Shown here: in pieces, positions 26,638 to 36,259 of the stretch
How positions within the stretch are numbered: the first letter of the stretch is position 1
How the letters are laid out: the number at the start of each line of letters is the position of its first letter
Assembly (NCBI GenBank): GCA_017433825.1
Contig: JAFRGL010000012.1
Span: forward strand, 1-64,000
Reading direction: 5' to 3'
Length of the DNA: 64,000 nt
Origin: Eubacterium sp.
Lineage (GTDB): Bacteria > Bacillota > Clostridia > Lachnospirales > Lachnospiraceae
The notes under the pieces: generated by a model
The model's input: the letters and a program-made list of their open reading frames with translations, nothing else
Database searches by the model: none
Told to the model about the DNA's origin: nothing
Position numbers and translations under genes: made by a program

Positions 26638-29600
26638 ATGGTTCGTTTACCAGGAAAACGTCTGATATCTTCTGCAGCGGCTATTCTTCTTTGCTTCTGT
26701 ATGGCAGCAGTTTCATTTGCTGTACGGACTTACGGGGACGAAAATGATACGGATGTTGAAAGAGTGTCCGCTACTTCCATAGAAGGGGAAGAGAAGGAAA
26801 CAGAAAAATACGAAGCGAAGGCTGTTACGGCAGAATCATCCGTAACTGAGGAGGAAGAACCTGTTTCCATGGATGGAGAGGAACCGGTAATTTTGGACGA
26901 AGAAGAACCGGCCGTCTCCGAAGGGAAGGAGGAACAGTCCGAATCAGAAGAAGGTTCGGTTGAGGAGAACACAACGGAAGAAGTGCCGCTTCGGGGCATG
27001 GCTGCCGAAACGGAAGAGGAACCGTTTACGGAAACGGGCACCTTCGGCTGTTATACTGTAGACAGATACGGTTCGGTTCTGAATTCTTATTATACGGGAG
27101 ATATTTACTATCTTTTCCTGACCAACACCAGCGCGCCTGAAAGCTTTGAACTGTATTGCACCGGTGTTAAGCCGGTGGAAGTCTCGGCCGGCGAACTGAA
27201 TACCAGAACACACGTGATTTCCGGCGCCTTTGCTGAAAGCGGTTCTTCTGTAACAGTCACCGGCAGCAACGGAAAGCAGTATACAGTGAAGGTGATGCAG
27301 TCAAGCCTTCCGAGCCTTTGCATCACCTTAAACGGAACCACATTAAGCTATATCAACAGCCACGACAAGGATGTCAAATATGACGGAAACTCCCTGATCC
27401 TTACCGATGAAAGCGGTGCCCTCAATCTGCAGCAGAACGGTACGGTGCAGATAAAGGGAAGGGGCAATACCAACTGGAGGCTGGGGGTGAAAAAGCCTTA
27501 TCAGTTGAAATTTGATAAGAAACAGACGGTTTTAGGCATGGCCAAGGCCAAAAAGTGGGTTCTTTTGGCAAACGGCTTTGATGACAGCCTGATTCGGAAT
27601 ACGGTGGCATTTTCCACCGCTTCCGAAGTCGATATGGACTACGTGACAGAATACAGACATGTTGATCTGTGGGTGGACGGCGAATATCTGGGCACGTATA
27701 TGATTGGCGAAAAGTCGGAAATCAACGAAAACCGTCTCAATCTGACGAATCCCACAGGCGTTTTGGTGGAACTGGATGCAGCCTTTTACTATCAGGAAGA
27801 GTATTGGTTCAAGTCCGCGACCTACGGAATTCCATTTGTTGTCAAGGAATGCGTGGATGAGGATACCCCCGGCGTTATTGAGCAGGGCATGGCCCAGTTT
27901 CGGACGAAAATGAACGCGTTTCTGGCATATGTGGAAAACACGCCCCCGTCTTCCATAACAATAAACGCGCTAAAACGGTACATTGACGTGGATTCGTTTG
28001 TCAGATGGTATCTGGTGAATGAATTTGCTGCCAATGCGGAATCGGCTGCCACATCCTGTTTCTTCTACATGGATGGTCCGGACGATGTCATACACATGGG
28101 ACCGGTGTGGGATTTCGATTCCAGCATGGGAAACCGGAAAGACCTGCCCGGAACAACGCTGATGTATTTCAAAACCAACAGCCTGATCTTCAAACGGCTG
28201 CTGCAGTCGCCTGAGTATGCCCAGTATACGAAGGATATGCTGGTACAGTATGACGAAGTGTTTGCTTCACTGCCGGATTATGTAAAAAAGGATGCGGAAA
28301 CCGTGCACGATTCCGCGGACATGAATTATACCCGGTGGAATGTACTGGGCGAGACAAATCCGAAACCCGATTTGTACGATTATGCGTCTACTTATGAAGG
28401 TGCCGTGAAGCGCCTGACCGACTGGCTGGTGGAACGGTATGGCTTTTTTACCGGGAAATCTGAAATTTCTGCTGCCCTGGAAGGCAAATCTGTGGTGATC
28501 CGCTTTTATGACTATCAGCGGCTGCGCAGCATAAACGTGGCCACCTGGACGAGTGCCAATAACCAGAAAGATTTGAAATGGACGTCTGTCTCCCGGGGCA
28601 GCAACGGCTGGTTTACCGTTTCGGTTCCGGTATCGTCATTCCTGTCAGCGGGAAAAGTGATTATCCACGTCTACGGGGATGGCAGCTTCCAGAAAGAAGC
28701 TGTGGTGACTATTCCGGAACCGCAGGTTTCGTATAGTGTTTCCGAAAACGGAAAGATGCTGACGATTACCGCTGACACTATCGGTGTCTTTGACAGTGTA
28801 CATACTGCCGTGTGGTCAAAAACCGGCGGGCAGGACGACATTGTATGGTACACACTGAAAGGGTCAGCAGACGGTACATATACCGCTTCCGTAAACCTTT
28901 TAAACCACGGCGAATCGGATACTTACTATTTCCATACCTACGGCATATCTTCCGGCAGGAACGTTTTCGTGAACGCGAAGACGGAAGAGGTTATCATGGA
29001 TATCCCGAAGCCGGAACTGGTGCTGGACAAAAAGGGAGACAACAGCACGCTTGCCATTACCTTAAAAAACTGTGAAAACAAGACTGGCATCCGGTTTGCC
29101 GTCTGGGGCGCGGAAAACGGCCAGAATGATTTGAAATGGTATAACGGCGTCAAACAGGCGGACGGCAGCTGGAAGGCGAACGTAAACCTGAACAGTCACA
29201 GGGAAACCGGCACGCTTTACGTGGACTGCTGGACAGCGAAGGATTATGTGACAGGAAAAACCTGTGAGCTGGAATTTGCGCCGGACGACCCCGGGCCGGA
29301 TGAGCTTGCTGAACCATCCGGCAGGCCGGTGCTTTCCGTAACCGTGTCCGAAGACAATAAAACGATTACCTGCAGTCTGACAAACGCCCCCGGATATACC
29401 AGGGTGCGTTTCCCCTCATGGACGACGAAGAACGGCCAGGACGATCTGAAATGGTACGAAGCGGCGCCGGACGGCAGCGGGAACTGGACGTATGTGATAC
29501 AGACTGCTTCCCACGGCGGCGCGGGAGAGTATAACGTCCACTGCTACGGAATCCAAAACGGTGTCACTTCCATTATCGGAGGTGAGATTGTGACGGTTAA

Positions 29601-29886
29601 CGCACCGGCGGCGGCGGAGCCGGAGGTAAAAGCAGAAAAATCCGGGAGCCTTGTAAAGGCAGAGGCATTCAATGCTTCTTCCTATACAAATGTGCGCTTT
29701 GCGGTCTGGACTGCTGAAAACGGCCAGGACGACATACGCTGGTACAGAGGCACCCTTTCCGGCGGCATCTGGACTTACAGCTTCAATCCGGCCGCACATA
29801 CGCCCGGCAGCAGCCTGCTCATTCACGTGTACGGCTATTTAAACGGTAAAGATACTTTTATCGGTGCGGCAGGACTGGTGAAATAA
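26638..29886 (+). CDS. Secreted CotH-type kinase protein with five GBS Bsp-like repeats (paralogue 2)
   Basis: 1082 residues with the same architecture as paralogue 1: signal peptide (about 1-31), an acidic Glu-rich linker to about residue 130, a CotH domain with QIKGRGNTNW, KKWVLLANGFDDSLIRN and GPVWDFDSSMGN (aspartates 492 and 494), then five repeats with core tryptophans at 637, 726, 823, 928 and 1024. The linker is much less conserved than the domains. Repeats 3-5 are almost identical to those of paralogue 1, including at DNA level. The ATG is seven bases after GAGG. The gene ends before a strong terminator at 29945. It is probably secreted and surface-associated; kinase activity is inferred from the family. 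Confidence 0.85.
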   Translation: MVRLPGKRLISSAAAILLCFCMAAVSFAVRTYGDENDTDVERVSATSIEGEEKETEKYEAKAVTAESSVTEEEEPVSMDGEEPVILDEEEPAVSEGKEEQSESEEGSVEENTTEEVPLRGMAAETEEEPFTETGTFGCYTVDRYGSVLNSYYTGDIYYLFLTNTSAPESFELYCTGVKPVEVSAGELNTRTHVISGAFAESGSSVTVTGSNGKQYTVKVMQSSLPSLCITLNGTTLSYINSHDKDVKYDGNSLILTDESGALNLQQNGTVQIKGRGNTNWRLGVKKPYQLKFDKKQTVLGMAKAKKWVLLANGFDDSLIRNTVAFSTASEVDMDYVTEYRHVDLWVDGEYLGTYMIGEKSEINENRLNLTNPTGVLVELDAAFYYQEEYWFKSATYGIPFVVKECVDEDTPGVIEQGMAQFRTKMNAFLAYVENTPPSSITINALKRYIDVDSFVRWYLVNEFAANAESAATSCFFYMDGPDDVIHMGPVWDFDSSMGNRKDLPGTTLMYFKTNSLIFKRLLQSPEYAQYTKDMLVQYDEVFASLPDYVKKDAETVHDSADMNYTRWNVLGETNPKPDLYDYASTYEGAVKRLTDWLVERYGFFTGKSEISAALEGKSVVIRFYDYQRLRSINVATWTSANNQKDLKWTSVSRGSNGWFTVSVPVSSFLSAGKVIIHVYGDGSFQKEAVVTIPEPQVSYSVSENGKMLTITADTIGVFDSVHTAVWSKTGGQDDIVWYTLKGSADGTYTASVNLLNHGESDTYYFHTYGISSGRNVFVNAKTEEVIMDIPKPELVLDKKGDNSTLAITLKNCENKTGIRFAVWGAENGQNDLKWYNGVKQADGSWKANVNLNSHRETGTLYVDCWTAKDYVTGKTCELEFAPDDPGPDELAEPSGRPVLSVTVSEDNKTITCSLTNAPGYTRVRFPSWTTKNGQDDLKWYEAAPDGSGNWTYVIQTASHGGAGEYNVHCYGIQNGVTSIIGGEIVTVNAPAAAEPEVKAEKSGSLVKAEAFNASSYTNVRFAVWTAENGQDDIRWYRGTLSGGIWTYSFNPAAHTPGSSLLIHVYGYLNGKDTFIGAAGLVK
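29118..29261 (+). repeat. Near-identical DNA block shared with the upstream paralogue (copy 2)
   Basis: Partner of 25804-25947, six differences in 144 bases. A further identical run of 37 bases occurs at 29411-29447 and 26100-26136, at the start of the fourth repeat. Both blocks lie in the C-terminal repeat region, not in the kinase domain. Confidence 0.85.
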
Positions 29887-29944
29887 AGCCTTCTTCTTTG
29901 CAGAATGTGCCGGTTTAGAAACCGGCGGATGAATATAAAACTGC

Positions 29945-29981
29945 AGCGGTGAACGCCAATGGTACGTTCACCGCTTTTTTT
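29945..29981 (+). terminator. Rho-independent terminator after the CotH pair
   Basis: AGCGGTGAAC and GTTCACCGCT form a perfect 10-bp stem around an 11-base loop and run into a tract of seven T residues. It separates the surface-protein genes from the heat-shock operon. Confidence 0.93.
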
Positions 29982-30031
29982 GTCTGCAGAAAACATTTTG
30001 CACAAATCAGAAAAATATTTCTTATACATGC

Positions 30032-30058
30032 TTGACAAATACCGGGGGAAGTGATAAT
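30032..30058 (+). promoter_or_regulatory. Sigma-A type promoter of the hrcA-grpE-dnaK-dnaJ operon
   Basis: A perfect TTGACA (-35) at 30032-30037 and GATAAT (-10) at 30053-30058 are separated by 15 bases. The CIRCE operator begins 15 bases after the -10, so HrcA bound there would block initiation or clearance. Confidence 0.75.
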
Positions 30059-30073
30059 TTAAGAGCGTAGATA

Positions 30074-30100
30074 TTAGCACTCTACGTGATTGAGTGCTAA
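30074..30100 (+). promoter_or_regulatory. CIRCE operator (HrcA binding site) of the dnaK operon
   Basis: The canonical inverted repeat TTAGCACTC-N9-GAGTGCTAA matches the consensus at every position. It sits in the 5' leader of hrcA, giving heat-inducible autoregulation: misfolded protein occupies GroEL, HrcA loses activity, and the operon is derepressed. Confidence 0.98.
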
Positions 30101-30126
30101 CAACGCAGAGAAGGAGGTATAAATCA

Positions 30127-31212
30127 GTGATGGAACTCGACAACCGGAAAAGAACCATACTGACTGCCATTATCCAGACATATCTGGAAACCGGCGAACC
30201 GGTTGGTTCCAGAACGATTTCCAAATATACGGATTTGAATCTGAGCTCTGCAACCATCCGCAACGAGATGTCCGACCTGGAGGAGATGGGCTATATTATC
30301 CAGCCCCACACCTCAGCGGGCCGGGTGCCTACGGATCTGGGATACAGGCTTTATGTTGACGAGCTGATAAAGGCCAAAAACCAGGAAGTCGCCGACATGA
30401 AGGAAATGATGATTAAGAAGACCGACCGGCTGGAGAAGATGCTCCGCCAGGTGGTTCGCGTGCTGGCAAGCAATACCAACTACGCCAGCATGATTACCGG
30501 GCCGGTTTATCATCAGAACAAACTGAAATTCATCCAGCTGTCCAAGGTCCGTGACAACCAGCTTTTAGCGGTCATCGTCGCGGAAGGCAATATGGTAACC
30601 AACCGGATCATCAATACGGCCGAGCCGCTGGACGACGAAAGCGTCCTGAAGCTGAACCTGATGCTGAACAACACGCTGATCGGCCATTCCATTGAAGAAA
30701 TCAGTCTGGAAATGATCCGGGCCATGAAGGAACAGGCAGGCATTCATTCCTCCCTTATCGGGGATGTGGTGGATGCGGTGGCGGAGGCCATCAAACCGGA
30801 TAAGGAAGAGCTTCCGGTTTACACCAGCGGCGCGAACAATATTTTCCGATACCCGGAGCTCTCGGATTCGGAAAAGGCGGGCGAGCTGATTTCCGCCTTT
30901 GAGGAGAAATACGAGCTGGCGGAAATGCTGATGGGCTCCCTGGAGGAGGAAAACGAAGACGACATCCAGGTGTTTATCGGCAGCGAGGCTTCCATTTCCA
31001 CCATGAAAGACTGCTCGATGGTGACCACGACCTACACCATCGGACCGGGCATGAAGGGCACCATTGCCATCATCGGCCCGAAGCGGATGAATTACGAAAA
31101 TGTCGTGGACAATCTGAAGACGTTAAGAGCGCAGATGGACAGGATTTTCGGCGGAAACAACGTCGGACAGCTGGAAGATAAAAATACAAAAAGCGGAGGC
31201 GAAACCACATGA
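30127..31212 (+). CDS. hrcA: Heat-inducible transcription repressor HrcA
   Basis: Represses CIRCE-controlled chaperone operons; 361 residues. The N-terminal winged helix has the ETGEPVGSRTISK and SSATIRNEMSDLEEMGY segments, followed by the GAF-like domain. The GTG at 30127 lies nine bases after GGAGG and is chosen; the adjacent ATG at 30130 is equally possible. An upstream in-frame ATG at 30094 lies inside the CIRCE element and is rejected. The stop overlaps grpE by four bases. Confidence 0.96.
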   Translation: MMELDNRKRTILTAIIQTYLETGEPVGSRTISKYTDLNLSSATIRNEMSDLEEMGYIIQPHTSAGRVPTDLGYRLYVDELIKAKNQEVADMKEMMIKKTDRLEKMLRQVVRVLASNTNYASMITGPVYHQNKLKFIQLSKVRDNQLLAVIVAEGNMVTNRIINTAEPLDDESVLKLNLMLNNTLIGHSIEEISLEMIRAMKEQAGIHSSLIGDVVDAVAEAIKPDKEELPVYTSGANNIFRYPELSDSEKAGELISAFEEKYELAEMLMGSLEEENEDDIQVFIGSEASISTMKDCSMVTTTYTIGPGMKGTIAIIGPKRMNYENVVDNLKTLRAQMDRIFGGNNVGQLEDKNTKSGGETT

Positions 31213-31925
31213 CAGGCGATGAAATCAGAAATGAAACAGAAAAGGCAGCGGAAGAAATCATAAACGAGGCGGAAGCTGCAGCCGAAACGATGGAAGAAGC
31301 AGCCGAAGCGGCAGCGGATGCAGCCGGGGAAGCGGCGGAAGAGGCGTCTGAAGCTGCGGAAGAGGCGGCTGAAGCTGCGGAAGAGGCGGCTGAAGCTGCG
31401 GAAGAAGCGGCAGAAACGGCAGAGAACGTGGCGGAAGAAGCGGAAGAAGACGCAGAATCCGGCAAGTTCAGATTCTTCCAGCGCAAACCGAAGAAGGATA
31501 AAAAAGATGAAAAGATAGAAGAACTGACAGACCGGCTTGCCAGACAGATGGCTGAGTTTGACAATTACCGGAAGCGTACAGACAAGGAAAAGGCAGCCAC
31601 ATTTGACCTCGGCGCAAAGAATGTAATCGAAAAGCTTCTGCCCGTACTGGACAATTTCGAGCGGGGCTTTGCAGACGCCGATATGGATAATCCCTTTGTC
31701 CAGGGTATGGACAAGATTTACAAACAGTTCCTTACCATCCTGGAAGGCCTCGGCGTAACGCCGATTGAAGCCAAGGGCAAGGAATTCGACCTGAATTTCC
31801 ACAACGCAGTCATGCACGTGGAGGACGAAACCGTGGGCGAGAACATCGTCGTGGACGAGTTTCAGAAAGGCTACATGTACAAGGACACGGTAGTACGGCA
31901 CAGTATGGTCAAGGTCGCCAACTGA
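31209..31925 (+). CDS. grpE: Nucleotide exchange factor GrpE with Ala/Glu heptad-repeat N-terminus
   Basis: DnaK nucleotide exchange factor, 238 residues, longer than typical GrpE (about 180-200). The conserved C-terminal part starts at about residue 100 with RLARQMAEFDNYRKR and ends YMYKDTVVRHSMVKVAN. The N-terminal ~85 residues are almost only Ala and Glu, with the seven-residue unit AEEAAEA repeated and encoded by a 21-bp tandem repeat. That stretch is predicted helical and acidic and may extend the GrpE coiled coil. It overlaps hrcA by four bases. Confidence 0.95.
   Translation: MTGDEIRNETEKAAEEIINEAEAAAETMEEAAEAAADAAGEAAEEASEAAEEAAEAAEEAAEAAEEAAETAENVAEEAEEDAESGKFRFFQRKPKKDKKDEKIEELTDRLARQMAEFDNYRKRTDKEKAATFDLGAKNVIEKLLPVLDNFERGFADADMDNPFVQGMDKIYKQFLTILEGLGVTPIEAKGKEFDLNFHNAVMHVEDETVGENIVVDEFQKGYMYKDTVVRHSMVKVAN
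31335..31411 (+). repeat. 21-bp tandem repeat inside grpE
   Basis: Three full units of a 21-base sequence beginning GCGGAAGAGGCG (31335-31355, 31356-31376, 31377-31397) are followed by a partial, degenerate fourth. The first unit differs at one base; the second and third are identical. Each unit encodes seven residues, so copy-number change keeps the frame and alters only the length of the Ala/Glu helix. Confidence 0.88.
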
Positions 31926-31987
31926 CCTTTCATATATAATTAATAAGACAAACACAACATATTTTCGTATACAGGAGGTATTACACC

Positions 31988-33892
31988 ATGAGTAAGATTA
32001 TCGGTATTGACTTAGGAACAACCAACAGCTGCGTAGCAGTTATGGAGGGCGGAAAGCCCACTGTTATTTCAAATGCGGAAGGCAGCCGGACCACCCCGTC
32101 CGTTGTTGCATTTTCCAAGACCGGCGAGCGTCTGGTAGGCGAACCTGCCAAGCGTCAGGCCGTAACCAATTCGGAGAAGACCATTTCCTCCATCAAGCGT
32201 GAGATGGGCTCCAATTATAAAGTAGACATTGACGGCAAGAAATATACCCCGCAGGAAATTTCAGCCATGATTCTGCAGAAGCTGAAATCCGACGCGGAGA
32301 ACTATCTAGGCGAGAAGGTAACGGAAGCCGTTATCACTGTCCCGGCGTATTTCAATGATGCACAGCGTCAGGCCACCAAGGACGCAGGCAAGATTGCCGG
32401 CCTTGATGTAAAGAGAATTATCAACGAGCCTACAGCCGCAGCCCTTGCCTACGGTCTGGACAATGAAAGCGAACAGAAGATCATGGTTTACGACCTGGGC
32501 GGCGGTACCTTCGATGTATCCATCATCGAGATCGGCGACGGCGTTATCGAAGTTCTGGCCACTTCCGGCAACAACCGCCTGGGCGGCGATGACTTCGACC
32601 AGAAGGTTGTGGACTACCTGATTTCCGAGTTTAAGAGAACAGAAGGCGTTGACTTAAGCAACGACAAAATGGCCATGCAGCGTATCAGGGAAGCTGCCGA
32701 GAAAGCGAAAAAAGAGCTTTCCTCTGCCGTGACCACCAACATCAACCTGCCCTTCATTACCGCGACCAATGAAGGACCGAAGCACTTTGACATGAACCTG
32801 ACCAGGGCGAAATTCGATGAGCTGACCAGAGACCTGGTGGATATGACCGCAGAGCCCGTGCGTAAGGCCCTTTCCGATGCAGGCCTTGCCGCATCCGAGC
32901 TTTCCAAGGGTCTCCTGGTAGGCGGCTCCACCCGTATCCCTGCCGTACAGGAAAAGGTTAAACAGCTGACCGGCCATGAGCCCAGCAAGACTCTGAACCC
33001 GGATGAGTGTGTTGCCATCGGCGCTTCCATCCAGGGCGGCAAGCTGGCAGGCGATGCCGGTGCCGGCGATATCCTCCTTCTGGATGTAACCCCGCTGACC
33101 CTGTCCATCGAGACTCTGGGCGGCGTTGCTACCCACCTGATTGAGAGAAATACCACCATCCCCACCAAGAAGAGCCAGATTTTCTCCACCGCTGCGGACA
33201 ACCAGACAGCCGTGGATATCAACGTGGTGCAGGGCGAGCGTCAGTTCGCAAGAGACAATAAGTCCCTCGGACAGTTCCGTCTGGACGGCATCCCGCCTGC
33301 AAGACGCGGCGTGCCGCAGATTGAGGTTACCTTCGATATCGATGCCAACGGTATCGTAAACGTTTCCGCAAAGGATCTGGGTACCGGCAAGGAGCAGAGA
33401 ATTACCATTACCGCCGGATCCAACATGTCTGATGAAGATATCAACAAGGCCGTGCGTGAAGCAGCCGAGTTCGAGGCCCAGGACAGAAAGCGTAAGGAAG
33501 GCGTTGACGCCAGAAACGACGCAGACTCCGCAGTATTCCAGATTGAGAAGGCCCTGCAGGATGCAGGAGACAAGCTGAATCCGGATGAGAAGGCCAACGT
33601 AGAGGCTGACCTGAATTCCTTAAAGCAGCTGCTTGAGAACACCAATCCGGACGATATGACGGATTCCCAGATTGCTGACCTGAAAGCCGGCAGGGAAAGA
33701 CTGATGAACAGCGCCCAGACCCTCTTCACCAAGATGTATGAGAACATGAACCAGGGCGGTGGAAACTACGGCGGCGGCAACGACAATAACGGCGGCGGCT
33801 ACACCGGCGGCGGAAACAGCGGCGGCTATACCGGCGGCAGCAATAACGGCGGCGATGATGATGTGGTTGACGCTGACTATACCGAGGTGTAA
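31988..33892 (+). CDS. dnaK: Molecular chaperone DnaK (Hsp70)
   Basis: ATP-dependent chaperone, 634 residues. The N-terminal ATPase begins [13 protein letters not shown] and contains [13 protein letters not shown] and [12 protein letters not shown]. The substrate-binding domain follows the linker [13 protein letters not shown]. It ends in a Gly/Asn-rich tail (about residues 585-620) and an acidic terminus. An AGGAGGT site precedes the ATG. It is the third gene of the CIRCE operon. Confidence 0.98.
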   Translation: MSKIIGIDLGTTNSCVAVMEGGKPTVISNAEGSRTTPSVVAFSKTGERLVGEPAKRQAVTNSEKTISSIKREMGSNYKVDIDGKKYTPQEISAMILQKLKSDAENYLGEKVTEAVITVPAYFNDAQRQATKDAGKIAGLDVKRIINEPTAAALAYGLDNESEQKIMVYDLGGGTFDVSIIEIGDGVIEVLATSGNNRLGGDDFDQKVVDYLISEFKRTEGVDLSNDKMAMQRIREAAEKAKKELSSAVTTNINLPFITATNEGPKHFDMNLTRAKFDELTRDLVDMTAEPVRKALSDAGLAASELSKGLLVGGSTRIPAVQEKVKQLTGHEPSKTLNPDECVAIGASIQGGKLAGDAGAGDILLLDVTPLTLSIETLGGVATHLIERNTTIPTKKSQIFSTAADNQTAVDINVVQGERQFARDNKSLGQFRLDGIPPARRGVPQIEVTFDIDANGIVNVSAKDLGTGKEQRITITAGSNMSDEDINKAVREAAEFEAQDRKRKEGVDARNDADSAVFQIEKALQDAGDKLNPDEKANVEADLNSLKQLLENTNPDDMTDSQIADLKAGRERLMNSAQTLFTKMYENMNQGGGNYGGGNDNNGGGYTGGGNSGGYTGGSNNGGDDDVVDADYTEV

Positions 33893-33932
33893 TATAAGAC
33901 ACCGGCAACAACCGAATTGAATGCTTACATAC

Positions 33933-33954
33933 GGCAGTGCCTTCGGGCACTGCC
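33933..33954 (+). other. UUCG-capped hairpin between dnaK and dnaJ
   Basis: GGCAGTGCC-TTCG-GGCACTGCC is a perfect 9-bp stem with a UUCG tetraloop, followed by TGTTGT and no continuous T-run. It is likely an mRNA stabiliser or partial terminator that raises DnaK relative to DnaJ. The element lies in the 107-base dnaK-dnaJ gap. Confidence 0.8.
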
Positions 33955-33999
33955 TGTTGTCAGTGATTAATAAATAACAAAAAGAGGAACAAACGGTAA

Positions 34000-35214
34000 A
34001 TGGCAGACAAGAGAGATTATTATGAGGTCCTCGGCGTTTCGAAAAACGCGGATGACGCCGAGCTGAAAAAAGCATACCGTGCTCTTGCGAAAAAATATCA
34101 TCCGGACATGAATCCCGGCGATAAGGATGCGGAAGCGAAATTCAAGGAGGCCACTGAGGCCTACGGCATTCTTTCCGATCCCGAAAAGCGGAAGCTTTAT
34201 GACCAGTACGGACATGCGGCCTTTGATCCGGCCTCCGGCGGTGCCGGGGCGGGAAGCGGTTTCGACGGCTTCGATTTCTCGAACTTCTCAGGCTTCGGCG
34301 GGTCCTCCGGCGGCATGGGTGATATTTTCGGCGATATTTTCGGCGATTTGTTCGGCGGCGGCGGTACCAGAACTTCATCCAGAAGCAACGGTCCGCAGAA
34401 AGGCGCTTCCCTCAGAGCCAGGGTGCATATCACCTTCATGGAGGCCATCAACGGCTGCCGGAAGGATCTGGATATAACGTTAAAGGATGAATGTAAAAAA
34501 TGCGGCGGTTCCGGAGTAAAACCCGGTTCTTCCGAGGAAACCTGTTCGAAGTGCAACGGCTCCGGCCAGGTCACCTATACGCAGAAGACCATGCTGGGCA
34601 TCATGCGGAATGTTTCCGTCTGCCCGGACTGCGGAGGCCGCGGCAAGATCATCAAGGAGAAATGCCCGGACTGCAGAGGCACCGGCTATACGTCCTCCAA
34701 GCAGCGGATTTCCGTGGATATTCCCGCTGGTATTGACGACGGCCAGAGCATCCGCATCAGAGGCAAGGGTGAACCCGGCAGGAACGGGGGCGAACGCGGC
34801 GATCTTCTGGTGGAAGTGCAGATTTCCGCCCACAACCTGTTCGAGCGGGACGGCATGAACATTTATTCCATCCACTATATTACCTTCCCGCAGGCAGTAC
34901 TTGGCGGGGAAGTGCGGATTCCCACCGTCCACGGCGACGTGCTGTACAATGTGAAGGCCGGCACCCAGACCAATACCAGGATCCGGCTGAAGAACAAGGG
35001 CGTGCCTTCCATCCAGAATCCGGACACCAAGGGCGACCACTATGTCACCCTCATCGTTGAAGTGCCCACGAAGCTTTCCGGCGACGCAAAGGAAGCCCTT
35101 AGGGCTTATGACGCCCTGGCCGGCAACAGCCTGGGAGGGGACGGCGACGAGAAAAAAGGCAAAAAGAAGAAATCCTTAAAAGAACGCATGAAGGAAACCC
35201 TTCGGAACGACTAA
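34000..35214 (+). CDS. dnaJ: Chaperone protein DnaJ (Hsp40)
   Basis: Co-chaperone that stimulates DnaK ATPase, 404 residues. The J domain has the HPD motif (YHPDMN). A Gly/Phe-rich region covers about residues 75-125. The zinc-binding domain has four CxxCxGxG-type motifs ([32 protein letters not shown]). The C-terminus is Lys-rich. It is the standard type I architecture. prmA follows after 15 bases. Confidence 0.97.
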   Translation: MADKRDYYEVLGVSKNADDAELKKAYRALAKKYHPDMNPGDKDAEAKFKEATEAYGILSDPEKRKLYDQYGHAAFDPASGGAGAGSGFDGFDFSNFSGFGGSSGGMGDIFGDIFGDLFGGGGTRTSSRSNGPQKGASLRARVHITFMEAINGCRKDLDITLKDECKKCGGSGVKPGSSEETCSKCNGSGQVTYTQKTMLGIMRNVSVCPDCGGRGKIIKEKCPDCRGTGYTSSKQRISVDIPAGIDDGQSIRIRGKGEPGRNGGERGDLLVEVQISAHNLFERDGMNIYSIHYITFPQAVLGGEVRIPTVHGDVLYNVKAGTQTNTRIRLKNKGVPSIQNPDTKGDHYVTLIVEVPTKLSGDAKEALRAYDALAGNSLGGDGDEKKGKKKKSLKERMKETLRND

Positions 35215-35229
35215 AGGAAAACCTTTACA

Positions 35230-36180
35230 ATGAAATGGAACAGATATACGATTAAAACCACCACGGCTGCCGAGGATATCCTGACAGCCGCTTTGGCGGA
35301 TATAGGCATTGAAGGCGTGGAGATAGAAGACAGCGTACCGCTTTCCGAAGACGAAATCAGCCGGATGTTTGTGGACATCCCGCCCGTGTACGGCGAGGAC
35401 GACGGCACGGCAAAGCTTCATTTCTACCTGGACCCGGAAACGGATAACGAAGCGATGCTGGAATCGGTGCGGCAGGTGTTTATCGAGACCGCGCAGTTTA
35501 TTGATATCGGCGAGGGAACGATTACAGCCTCCGAAACCGAGGATGTGGACTGGATCAACAACTGGAAGGAATATTTCCACAGCTTTTCCGTGGATGATAT
35601 CCTGGTGGTGCCTTCCTGGGAAGAAGTGCCGGAAGACAGCAATGCTTCCATGATTCTGCGTATTGACCCGGGCACCGCCTTCGGTACGGGCATGCACGAA
35701 ACCACACAGCTGTGTATCCGGGCTTTAAAGGAACATGTCAGACCGGGCTGCAGGATGCTGGACGTGGGTACGGGGAGCGGTATCCTGGGGATAGTGGCCG
35801 TAAAACTCGGCGCGGAATCCGTACTGGGCACCGACCTGGATCCCTGCACCATCCCTGCAGTTGAGGAGAATATGGCCGCCAACGATATCCCGGAAGACCG
35901 CATGTCGCTGATGCTGGGAAATATCATCGACGATGAAGCCTTAAAAGAAGCGGCCGGCTTTGAACGGTACGATATCGTGACCTCCAATATCCTGGCGGAC
36001 GTGCTGATTCCCATGGCGCCTTCGGTTTATACCGCATTGAAAAAGGGCGGCATCTGGATAACCTCAGGCATTCTGGACCGGCGGGCACCGGATGTGGAGG
36101 AAGCCGCCAGGAAATGCGGTTTCGAAATTCTGGAAACGTCTTACCAGGGCGAGTGGGCGCGGGTTACCGCAAGAAAATAA
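35230..36180 (+). CDS. prmA: Ribosomal protein L11 methyltransferase
   Basis: Methylates ribosomal protein L11; 316 residues. An N-terminal ferredoxin-like domain precedes the SAM domain with DPGTAFGTGMHETT, LDVGTGSGILGI and the catalytic-region SNILADVLIPM. It follows dnaJ as in Bacillus. The ATG follows an AAAGGAAAA site. Confidence 0.95.
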   Translation: MKWNRYTIKTTTAAEDILTAALADIGIEGVEIEDSVPLSEDEISRMFVDIPPVYGEDDGTAKLHFYLDPETDNEAMLESVRQVFIETAQFIDIGEGTITASETEDVDWINNWKEYFHSFSVDDILVVPSWEEVPEDSNASMILRIDPGTAFGTGMHETTQLCIRALKEHVRPGCRMLDVGTGSGILGIVAVKLGAESVLGTDLDPCTIPAVEENMAANDIPEDRMSLMLGNIIDDEALKEAAGFERYDIVTSNILADVLIPMAPSVYTALKKGGIWITSGILDRRAPDVEEAARKCGFEILETSYQGEWARVTARK

Positions 36181-36195
36181 GAATAAAGGATGGAC

Positions 36196-36249
36196 AGCGC
36201 TGTCAGATGTGATGTGTTCAAGATGCATTCGTTTTTGACAGCGCTTTTT
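36196..36249 (+). terminator. Long-loop inverted repeat between prmA and rsmE
   Basis: AGCGCTGTCA (36196-36205) and TGACAGCGCT (36236-36245) pair perfectly over 10 bp with a 30-base loop, followed by TTTT. The 5' arm also lies within a self-complementary 12-mer, GACAGCGCTGTC (36193-36204). The structure ends ten bases before the rsmE ATG, so it may act as an attenuator rather than a full terminator. Confidence 0.6.
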
Positions 36250-36259
36250 GGATATTGTC

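Noticed and set aside
23336..29886. Spore coat operon based on CotH
   Set aside because: All three CotH proteins have signal peptides and long surface-type linkers, and no other coat or sporulation gene is present. The domain is used outside spore coats in many anaerobes.
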